Shown: piece by piece, positions 37,501-44,465 of the stretch
Layout of the letters: every line of letters starts with the position of its first letter
Position numbering within the stretch: position 1 is the first letter of the stretch
NCBI RefSeq assembly: GCF_014284175.1
Contig: NZ_JACOGA010000007.1
Location: 1 to 64,000, forward strand
Length of the DNA: 64,000 nt
From: Affinundibacterium flavidum
Lineage (GTDB): Bacteria; Pseudomonadota; Gammaproteobacteria; Burkholderiales; Burkholderiaceae_D
Direction of reading: 5' to 3'
Notes under the pieces: model-generated
What the model saw: the letters and a program-made list of their open reading frames with translations, nothing else
Database searches by the model: none
Told to the model about the DNA's origin: nothing
Made by a program: the position numbers and the translations under genes

Positions 37501-39516
37501 ATTGTGCAAATTGGATGACAAGCTCGCAAATGACGCGCCACCAACGTTAAGAACGTAATTGCCAGCGACACCTGTCAGTCCCGTTCCAGTCAACGTGCCG
37601 TTTGCTGAATTGTAAGTAATCGTGAGACTACCATTGACGCTATCAATGTCACTGACTGTGAGTCCGGCAAATGGCGCCGCAGTTGCATTGTCGTTGAGAC
37701 TGCCGTTATTGACATAGCTTCCTGCAATTGTCGGTGGCATATCCGCAGCCAATGAATAGGCTGCGCTATAGGTGACCGTAGAAATGGTACCGTCAGTGAT
37801 AAAGCCATTTTCTTGTGTTGTTGTACTGGTAGCCCAGGCACCTGTCACATCGCCGTCCGCGCCCAATGTGGGAGCGACGACTAACTTCGTAGGATCGTTG
37901 ACGATACGGCTGGTAGTACCAGCTGAAGGATTAAAACCACTGACAGAATAGCCGTCAAAAACACTGGAGTCAGCACCACCAACGACGAAATAATCTCCAG
38001 ATAAAGACAATTTTACTGACTTGATATAAGCAACTGAAACGACAGCTGAGATGACAAGGCTGAGACTGCCATCCAGCGCTAGCGATTGCACATAATAAGA
38101 GCTAGCGGTATTTCCAACCCCGGAACCAATGTCATTGCCGAATAAATCAAAGCCACCGCCATACATAGCGGTAACAACAGGCGATGTTTGATAAAAGGCG
38201 GTGTTATAGGTTCCCGTCAGAGTGTTCGACGAGTTCCATAACATGACTTGACTATGGGTGTACACATCGTTCGTACTGACTGGAATCGCCAGATTACCAT
38301 TCGCATCTACCGCTGCACCTTGAATATTTGGTGTAGTGCTGGTGAATGTCGTCGCGATGGTGGAACCTACTTTCGTGCCACTACTGTTGTAGCGTTGAAA
38401 GTCTAATTCCTGATAATTATTTTTAGTCCAGAGCAAAATAAAGCCACCATCAGCAGTGGCAATTGCATAGGAATTTGGGTTGACGGACGAAGTGTAAGTC
38501 GCTGGCGCGCTAATATTTTGGCTAACGCCAGAATTATTGTACATCTGTACGCCATAGCCATCGTTGGAATAGCTGGTGACGACAAAGCCATTAGTCAGCG
38601 CGACAATATTTGCTCCGTCGTTAGTCTGCGTAAAGGAATTATCGTGAGTGTTACCACCATTATTATTGATGACCGTGGCGACTGTTCCGCTGAGAAAACT
38701 GGTGCTGACATTGCCGAGACTATCAACTGAGGCGATTTGCAAATAATCCAGATTCGCCATGCCGTAGTAATCTTCATGGGTATTGGCCAGTAGCACTACC
38801 CGTGTACCGTTCGACAGTTCTACCGCACCTTGCACATTGAGTGGCGCGGTCGCCGGTGTCGCTGATAAAAAATCGTGACCAGTGGCGACGGTGACATTCG
38901 AAGTGGCTGAAATTGCGGCCGCTAACAACGCATCGTAAGATTGTAATTGTGCGGCTACCGGTGTCACCGCGTCCGATAGAGAATTCTGAATCAAGTGACC
39001 GTTCGCATCAGCAGTGACTTCTAAATCCCAATCGCCACCCAAGCGACTCGCGCCAGTGGCGTCGTTGGATGCAGATACATTCAAATGCGTTAGTTGCGCC
39101 AAATTCTCAACAAAACTTAAGCCATCGCTACCTTGAGCGAGATCGCAGGCATAGATGAAAAGATTGCTATTGGTATTCAGGGCCGCACCGATTTGATCGA
39201 GTGCAGTTTGGTTCTCACTCCAGTTCAGTGTGTTGATATTCAAGTAGGAGGAGCCTAGCTGTAAACTTGCTTCGCTTCCATGTGAGAAAAGATGAACCGC
39301 ATCAAAAGCAAGGTCAGTGCCATTGGTGTTGTTAGCTTTCAATGCATTCAATATGGTTTGCAGACCATTTGCGCTGCCATCTAGCAATACAACTTGCATT
39401 GTCGGTATGAGTCCAGCGACGATAGTTTCATAATTGCTCAATCGGATGTCGACGAAGGCAATTTGATGATTCTTAGTCGTTTTATTTGATGTTGCTGGGC
39501 TAAATTCTTGATTCAT
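28555..39516 (-). CDS. Giant repetitive surface adhesin (DUF4347 start, cadherin/Ig-like repeats, DUF4214 end)
   Basis: A 3653-residue secreted protein without an N-terminal signal peptide. Residues ~18-185 are a DUF4347 domain ([25 protein letters not shown]). ~200-600 are repeated Gly/Asn-rich strands that look like a beta-propeller. ~712-1139 hold about five near-identical ~100-residue cadherin-like repeats ([12 protein letters not shown] ... VAENQTA ... FESPAD). ~1500-2000 hold ~115-residue repeats ([16 protein letters not shown]). ~2185-2819 hold ~104-residue Ig-like repeats ([20 protein letters not shown]). ~3432-3640 are DUF4214 ([20 protein letters not shown]). This build is typical of T1SS adhesins; I see no GGxGxDxLx RTX array. 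It is the last gene of the minus-strand island, and the T1SS genes at 46.4-50.1 kb are the obvious exporter candidate. Confidence 0.9.
   Translation of the reverse strand: [3653 protein letters not shown]
31060..32960 (-). repeat. Array of ~312-base Ig-like repeats inside the adhesin gene
   Basis: About six in-frame units of ~104 codons, each with [17 protein letters not shown] followed by GITWTA and a closing ITLN-G--D-AGN motif. Period and similarity are high enough that the antisense strand also shows open frames of 101-103 codons tiled at the same spacing. Confidence 0.9.
33540..35010 (-). repeat. Array of ~115-codon repeats inside the adhesin gene
   Basis: About four in-frame repeats, each with a [14 protein letters not shown] opening, an NNDIT--K--L-GEGG--YTLT middle and an NKNG or NSNG plus EDWN end. 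They are more diverged from each other than the cadherin units. Confidence 0.8.
36090..37380 (-). repeat. Array of ~300-base cadherin-like repeats inside the adhesin gene
   Basis: Four to five units of ~100 codons ([14 protein letters not shown] ... ENQTA-TTV-A-DVDA ... [23 protein letters not shown]). At the base level long stretches such as GGGCTTTCAAAATTCGG recur almost unchanged, showing recent duplication or gene conversion. Confidence 0.9.
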
Positions 39517-39660
39517 TTTTTGTCCAATACCGACGAGATATGCTAGTGTTAGCGCTCAATTTTAATTTTTGTATGCTTAGTTTTGTTTGCTTAGTGATGC
39601 GATTTCGTTATCGATACGAAGCTAATTAATTGCACCCATCATTTGGCAACTGTTCCATTG

Positions 39661-40236
39661 TTAGTGCCTGCTTGAAACCTTCAGATGAAGCCCACCAAAT
39701 GAATTACTGTCCGGTACCGAGAATAGATGTAAATCGCCATCGACAACCGTGGCATCGTTCGCATTCTTTGCGATACGGCGCTCAAGCTCTATCGTATTAG
39801 TGGCGGTCTTAATGCCAATGTTGTACTGCGTGCCGCTCAAGTCCAATTTATCGGGATTGGAAATAATCGCTGAGGCCGAGAAGCCAACAAAATTGCTAGG
39901 TGAAATATTTGCCGGATTATTAAACGCAAAGGCATATTTCGCTTCCTTATTGCCTGTGAATCGGATAGAACAATCATCCGCAGAAATCGTGACGGGATAA
40001 GTCACACCCGTGGTCAATGGATTTCCTGCACCTGCTGTGAAGGCCGTGTCCACCGTGCCGGTATAAGTCCCTTTGATCGCCACGAATAAATCTTTGACCG
40101 CGCCGCTGCAACTGAGTCCTGGCGTTGAGGGCGTGCCGCTAGTAGCAACACTTCCCGAAGATGAACTACCACCGCATGCGCTCAGCCCCGTTACCAGTAA
40201 AGTGAGTGCGATTGTTTTTAAAGTTAAGTGATTCAT
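39661..40236 (-). CDS. Hypothetical lipoprotein
   Basis: A 191-residue protein with a lipoprotein signal peptide (MNHLTLKTIALTLLVTGLSAC, lipidated Cys at 21) and a Gly/Ser-rich linker. The mature part is beta-rich with two further Cys. Family not recognised. It lies between the tail-collar genes and the giant adhesin on the same strand, so a role on the cell surface in that island is plausible. Confidence 0.75.
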   Translation of the reverse strand: MNHLTLKTIALTLLVTGLSACGGSSSSGSVATSGTPSTPGLSCSGAVKDLFVAIKGTYTGTVDTAFTAGAGNPLTTGVTYPVTISADDCSIRFTGNKEAKYAFAFNNPANISPSNFVGFSASAIISNPDKLDLSGTQYNIGIKTATNTIELERRIAKNANDATVVDGDLHLFSVPDSNSFGGLHLKVSSRH

Positions 40237-40310
40237 AGTCTTATAAAAAAGTTTTACGATGAGGGGCGATAGGGTTAATTCGAGCAGGTCACAATCTCAA
40301 GATTTTGTGA

Positions 40311-40832
40311 TTAACGAGGTGGAAATATGCCTTGTAAAGCGATGATAAAAGTCAGCGTCAAATACGGTTGCATATTATTGTGAGGCTGACTGCCGCCGCT
40401 AACCGCTAGTGTAGAGGCATGCATGGTGTCTGGAGATCCACTCGCCGGACCATACAAAGGCGTTCCTTTTGCCCCAACCGCAAGGGCAGTGCCAGAGGGT
40501 GAGTTCGTCGTACCTACGGTATGGGTGGTGTAGAGGCGATGATTGTGGCTGGGTATTTCTGAACTTAACAGAGTCACAGATTCGGTGCCGCCGACTTCTC
40601 CTAAGTCGTGCAAAGAAAGCCCTGGACCTTGCCCTGGATGCATGATCGCACTGCCTTGTAAATTAGGTAGCGCAAACGTGGACTCTCCATCTCCACCATA
40701 AGTGGTTCCTAATAATGCAAACAGCGCAGTATTTTGTGAAATCGGCAGTAATTGCCCATCACAAAATGCCCAACCTGTTGGCGCAAAATTGAAGGGAACC
40801 ATACGAATTTCTGCTATAAATGGATTTGACAC
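40311..40832 (-). CDS. Tail-collar domain protein (microcystin-dependent-like), copy 1
   Basis: A 173-residue tail-collar protein. The N-terminal FNFAPTGWAFCDGQLLPISQNTALFALLGTTYGGDGESTFALPNLQG is the collar motif; the C-terminus NNMQPYLTLTFIIALQGIFP closes it. The family is named for phage tail collars and for MdpB-like bacterial proteins. No phage morphogenesis gene is nearby. No signal peptide. Last of three tandem copies. Confidence 0.92.
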   Translation of the reverse strand: MSNPFIAEIRMVPFNFAPTGWAFCDGQLLPISQNTALFALLGTTYGGDGESTFALPNLQGSAIMHPGQGPGLSLHDLGEVGGTESVTLLSSEIPSHNHRLYTTHTVGTTNSPSGTALAVGAKGTPLYGPASGSPDTMHASTLAVSGGSQPHNNMQPYLTLTFIIALQGIFPPR

Positions 40833-40841
40833 GACAGCTCC

Positions 40842-41369
40842 TTAATTTTGCGAAGGAAAAACACCAAATAATGAAATAATGAAGCTGATACAAACATAGG
40901 GCATCATATTTGTATGTGGTTGGCTTCCTCCCGTACTGTCAATTGCAGCAGCATTCATGAGCACCGTGGGTGACGGCGATGCGGTTGCAAATGCTTTGAT
41001 AGATCCACTTGCTGGCATATTTGCCACGGGTGTTTGATGGGTGGCATTCCCTTGCGGTGCTGCGCCTGTAGCGGCTTTCCCAGTTAAAGTGTGTGTGTGG
41101 TTGGGAATTTGATTAACGGTTAATGTGATTTCTTCCGCACCACCGGTCTCAGCCAAGACATAGCCACTGCCGAAATGAATCGGCAGACGGCCACGCATAT
41201 CAGGTAGCGCAAAGGTTGATTCACCATCTCCGCCATAAGTGGTTCCAATCAAATTGAACAAAGTTTCATTTTCTGAAATCGGAAGTAATTGACCTTCACA
41301 GAACATCCAGCCTGCGGGGGCGAAATTACCACCAAAGAGCCTGATTTCTCCAACATACGGTTGCGACAT
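40842..41369 (-). CDS. Tail-collar domain protein (microcystin-dependent-like), copy 2
   Basis: A 175-residue paralogue of its neighbours: FGGNFAPAGWMFCEGQLLPI, TTYGGDGESTFALPDMRGRLPIHFG, IPNHTHTL, then the ending GGSQPHTNMMPYVCISFII. It lies 9 bases upstream of copy 1. The three copies are clearly diverged in their middle part (~90-150), the region expected to be exposed or ligand-binding. Confidence 0.92.
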   Translation of the reverse strand: MSQPYVGEIRLFGGNFAPAGWMFCEGQLLPISENETLFNLIGTTYGGDGESTFALPDMRGRLPIHFGSGYVLAETGGAEEITLTVNQIPNHTHTLTGKAATGAAPQGNATHQTPVANMPASGSIKAFATASPSPTVLMNAAAIDSTGGSQPHTNMMPYVCISFIISLFGVFPSQN

Positions 41370-41381
41370 AGTATGGTTTCC

Positions 41382-41897
41382 TTAGTTTGCTGATGGGAAT
41401 ATGCCTTGCAGAGCAATGCAAATATTGAGTGTCAAGAATGGCTGCAAATTGAGATGTGCCTGTGAACCACCTACGCTGGTGACAGAGTTCTGCATGGCGA
41501 CCGTACTTTCATAGACGTTACCAGGTGTGGTATCCGAAAAATTTGGTGTTGATGCTTTGGCGATCAATGCGTTATCGCCGATCAGTAAATTGGCGGCATC
41601 ATTTGATGCCCTCACTAGGTGTGTATGTCCAGGTATTTGATTGATAGCGAGAGTGTTACTTGCAGAGCCGGCTGATTCGCCCAAGCTATGTCCGTTTCCC
41701 ACGTGGATAGGTGTGCGTCCTTGCAAATTAGGTAGAGCAAAGGTGGTGCGTCCATCGCCACCATAAGTTGTACCCAATAAAGAGAACAAACCTTGATTTT
41801 GGTTAATCGGCAAAAACTGACCATTGCAAAATGCCCAACCGCGTGGAGCAAAAGAAAAGGTGAAGATGCGAATTTCGGATAAAAAAGGTGAGCTCAT
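41382..41897 (-). CDS. Tail-collar domain protein (microcystin-dependent-like), copy 3
   Basis: A 171-residue paralogue: FTFSFAPRGWAFCNGQFLPI, TTYGGDGRTTFALPNLQGRTPIHVG, IPGHTHLV, then GGSQAHLNLQPFLTLNICIALQGIFP. First of the tandem trio and 2 bases after the GNAT gene, so all belong to one transcript. Confidence 0.92.
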   Translation of the reverse strand: MSSPFLSEIRIFTFSFAPRGWAFCNGQFLPINQNQGLFSLLGTTYGGDGRTTFALPNLQGRTPIHVGNGHSLGESAGSASNTLAINQIPGHTHLVRASNDAANLLIGDNALIAKASTPNFSDTTPGNVYESTVAMQNSVTSVGGSQAHLNLQPFLTLNICIALQGIFPSAN

Positions 41898-41899
41898 GA

Positions 41900-42484
41900 T
41901 TAGCTTCTTTCGAGTTCTGTAGTTGTATGTTGAGTCTGGTGATGTTGATCGTCACTCGTTGGAGTGGGATCCTTCACAATCAAAAGATAGGGGCCATGCT
42001 GTTCCACTTCTATGAACCCCAAGCGTTGGTATAAACGACGCGCTGGATTATCTAGTTCCACATGGGCGGTCAAACATTTTTGAGCTGCCTTCGCTTCATC
42101 GATCAATTTGCTTAATAGGTAGCTGCCTATCCCACGTTGACAATGCGTAGCCAAAATTAAGATATCGATGATCAGTATTTCTTGTTGCCCACGCTCCACG
42201 TAGAGTCTGCCTATAGCTTCATCGTCTAATACAATGAGATCGTATGTGGCATCTGGATAGTGCGTTTGATAATGCTGATGCTGCGCATTAAATTGCATTT
42301 GTAAAAATTGTGCGCTTTGTTCCGGTGTGAACGGAAAAAGCTGCATTTCTTTAGCTCGCGAATCGGCATACATGGTTCTTAAGTGCGGCATGTCATCTGC
42401 AGTGATTGCACGCAAGCGCAATGAATTCACCAACGTAGTTTGATGCTCAGGTATTGCTGGTATGGATGAAGATAAGGCGCTCAT
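41900..42484 (-). CDS. GNAT-family N-acetyltransferase
   Basis: A 194-residue GNAT protein. LRLRAITADDMPHLRTMYADSR opens the fold; the acetyl-CoA loop is LATHCQRGIGSYLLSKLIDEA (Q/R-x-x-G-x-G/A); LDNPARRLYQRLGFIEVEQHGPYLLI closes it. The start abuts the stop of the upstream DUF6916-like gene. GNAT genes of this type recur beside tail-collar and DUF6916 genes, but the substrate is unknown; modifying a partner in the cluster is one possibility. Confidence 0.87.
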   Translation of the reverse strand: MSALSSSIPAIPEHQTTLVNSLRLRAITADDMPHLRTMYADSRAKEMQLFPFTPEQSAQFLQMQFNAQHQHYQTHYPDATYDLIVLDDEAIGRLYVERGQQEILIIDILILATHCQRGIGSYLLSKLIDEAKAAQKCLTAHVELDNPARRLYQRLGFIEVEQHGPYLLIVKDPTPTSDDQHHQTQHTTTELERS

Positions 42485-42958
42485 TTATCCAAATACAACT
42501 TCGTAATATTGTGGTTGATTTGCTTGTGCATTGCCTATTTGATTGACCAAGACCTTAAATGAACCCATTACAGGATGAAAAAAATCTTGAATTTCGGAGC
42601 GAATGTTGACCCCATTTTTTGCGGCAAATTGCAAGCTAAAAGGTTCTTGACGACTGTCTGGCGGACGCTTGTCCGCAGGCCGTCGATGCGAGATCACGCT
42701 AACCAATTTCAAATGTGATGACGAGAGAAATCCTTGAACCTCAAACACTTGACCAACTAATGATTGAAAGTCGGCAAGTGAAAAATTTTGTAGGCAGTGG
42801 TTATCACTCAAGCTTAAATCGCAGGCATGGTTAGCTGCTTGATTTTCTATCGGTGGCATAGTAGCGGTAAGCTTGCTGGTAACTGCAGCAACCGCAACAG
42901 CGCTCGCCCCTCCGAACAACAAGAAACCACGGCGGGTCGAACCCGGTGTGCTAGACAT
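42485..42958 (-). CDS. DUF6916-like protein with twin-arginine signal
   Basis: A 157-residue protein. STRRGFLLFGGASAVAVAAV looks like a Tat signal (RRGFL), so it may be exported folded. The mature C-terminal ~90 residues (FSLQFAA ... FFHPVMGSFKVLVNQIG ... YYEVVFG) match the layout of the other two small proteins upstream, which I assign to DUF6916. Next in the same transcript are the GNAT and collar genes. Confidence 0.7.
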   Translation of the reverse strand: MSSTPGSTRRGFLLFGGASAVAVAAVTSKLTATMPPIENQAANHACDLSLSDNHCLQNFSLADFQSLVGQVFEVQGFLSSSHLKLVSVISHRRPADKRPPDSRQEPFSLQFAAKNGVNIRSEIQDFFHPVMGSFKVLVNQIGNAQANQPQYYEVVFG

Positions 42959-42976
42959 AAAATCTCCAGTGCTGAA

Positions 42977-43285
42977 TTAATTAAATATGGCTTCGTAGCG
43001 CATTTGATTGCGATCTCGTTCCGGGCCGATGGGAACAATAAAAATTGCTGTCTCACCTAATTGTGCATGCAAAAATTGATAAGTACCTTGAGGCAAAAAA
43101 TTTTGCATATCACCTTCAAAAATCAAAGAAAAAGCTTGTTGATTTTGACTAGCGCTTTCTGGTGCGACGACTTCAAGTGCCGAAACTGTTTTCAACACTA
43201 ATGAGGTGTCAGCCCCAGTATTTGAACGTACTTTGAAAGCACTATTAATGCATTCAAGAAACATGTTGTAGCGTGGTAATTTCAT
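42977..43285 (-). CDS. DUF6916-like protein
   Basis: A ~102-residue cytoplasmic-looking protein ending FSLIFEGD-QNFLPQGTYQFLHAQLGETAIFIVPIGPERDR-Q-RYEAIFN, the DUF6916 layout. The open frame extends to 43387, but ATG 43285 (MKLPRYNMFL) fits the family length; ATG 43264 is a further option. Function unknown. It lies 18 bases upstream of the Tat-signal paralogue. Confidence 0.7.
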   Translation of the reverse strand: MKLPRYNMFLECINSAFKVRSNTGADTSLVLKTVSALEVVAPESASQNQQAFSLIFEGDMQNFLPQGTYQFLHAQLGETAIFIVPIGPERDRNQMRYEAIFN

Positions 43286-43756
43286 AGGTAAATATGGCAT
43301 GAAACAAAGCAAAACATGGTATGGGGGCGAATGATGCAAGTCAAGGAAACAAATGTACAAATCCCGGTAAAGCATCAAATTTCTCACGGCGATTTTGTAA
43401 AATAGAATTTAAAAATACTAGCTATTATTGACATTTTTTGATGTGTTCAAAAACGAAAAGAATAGTGAACCAGTTTTGCCTATTTTTTGTTCAAGAACCC
43501 AGGCCTTAAAAGCGCTAGTTTTTGTGATGACGACTCCTATTCTAAGATGGATTGGATGCGTAAAGGCGAGTGCCAGCACATCAAGTCATATGACTGTTTT
43601 CTTCAATCTCATCAGTGGTGTGAGCGCTGCTCAAAACAGAAATCAAGATGTATGTAAAAGGATAGGATGTTTCAGATCTTGAAGAAGATCCTTACATGTA
43701 ATTTACATGGCAGCATGAGGAATGTGAGTTGATTTCCTGTCGCGAATGTCGTCTAC
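43286..43756. other. Intergenic region between two DUF6916-like genes
   Basis: 471 bases without a convincing gene. A plus-strand frame at 43428-43682 has no ribosome site or family resemblance. A short dyad GATCTT-GAAG-AAGATC lies at 43675-43690 without a T-run. It probably holds the promoter for the minus-strand operon starting at 43285. Confidence 0.4.
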
Positions 43757-44074
43757 TTAATTAAATAGGACTTGATAAAACAAGAGTGGCTCATTGTTGA
43801 CGGTCACCGGAGGATTGCGTGGTGGCTGTACCGGAGACATGGCCCAATATTGCCTTCCTAGTTGCGGATGATCGATGTGATAATTGTCTTGAGTTAGTAC
43901 AGGCGAAGCAGGTGCGGAGAAAATTAATACCATAGGCATGCGGAATTCAGTCGGGATACCGCGTCCTGGAAGTTCACTGGCTTCAATCAAGCGAAGTTCG
44001 ACGGTACCGACCGAGGTATGTGCGATAAAACTGGTATTGAGGATTTGCTGTGCTTGTGTAAACGTAAGTGACAT
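43757..44074 (-). CDS. DUF6916-like protein
   Basis: A 105-residue protein (MSLTFTQAQQILNTSF ... MVLIFSAP ... NYHIDHPQLGRQYWAMSPVQPP ... LLFYQVLFN) with the same order of motifs as its two neighbours; the most typical member of the three. No signal peptide. Diverges from the beta-hydroxylase gene across a 391-base region. Confidence 0.72.
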   Translation of the reverse strand: MSLTFTQAQQILNTSFIAHTSVGTVELRLIEASELPGRGIPTEFRMPMVLIFSAPASPVLTQDNYHIDHPQLGRQYWAMSPVQPPRNPPVTVNNEPLLFYQVLFN

Positions 44075-44465
44075 AAAACATCCTTGTGGTCTGAGCTTAA
44101 TTTTATGGATAGTAACAAAAATATGCTGTAATGATATTTATTGTGAGACATTTCCTATGCGTTTTGCAAGACCTGTGCCATCTTTGTAGAAAGAATGCTT
44201 TTTATTTTCTTCGTGACCATTGAGCCGCGCGTCGTTATATTAATTTCTCTGAGCGATTTAAAGACCCATAGGCTCTGAAAATTACTTAGCTGCTGTCTTG
44301 ACAGTTTTCTATGGCATAAAATTAGCGTGTACTGTTAAATGCTGTCGCTGCAATGGATGTCGGCATATTTGTGCAAGCAGTGTAGTGCAGACATCCGTAT
44401 CGTGAGCATCCGTAGTGTAGACATTGTATGTCGCTTAAGTGTTTTTTAAGAAGGAATAGAGATTA
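44075..44465. other. Divergent promoter region
   Basis: 391 bases between the DUF6916-like gene (minus) and the beta-hydroxylase gene (plus). Imperfect repeats around GCAGACATCCGTA and GAGCATCCGTAGTGTAGACA occur at about 44390-44425, which might be a binding site. No gene seen. Confidence 0.35.

Noticed and set aside
43428..43682. 84-codon plus-strand frame in the gap between two DUF6916-like genes
   Set aside because: No ribosome site, no conserved motif, and composition like non-coding sequence.
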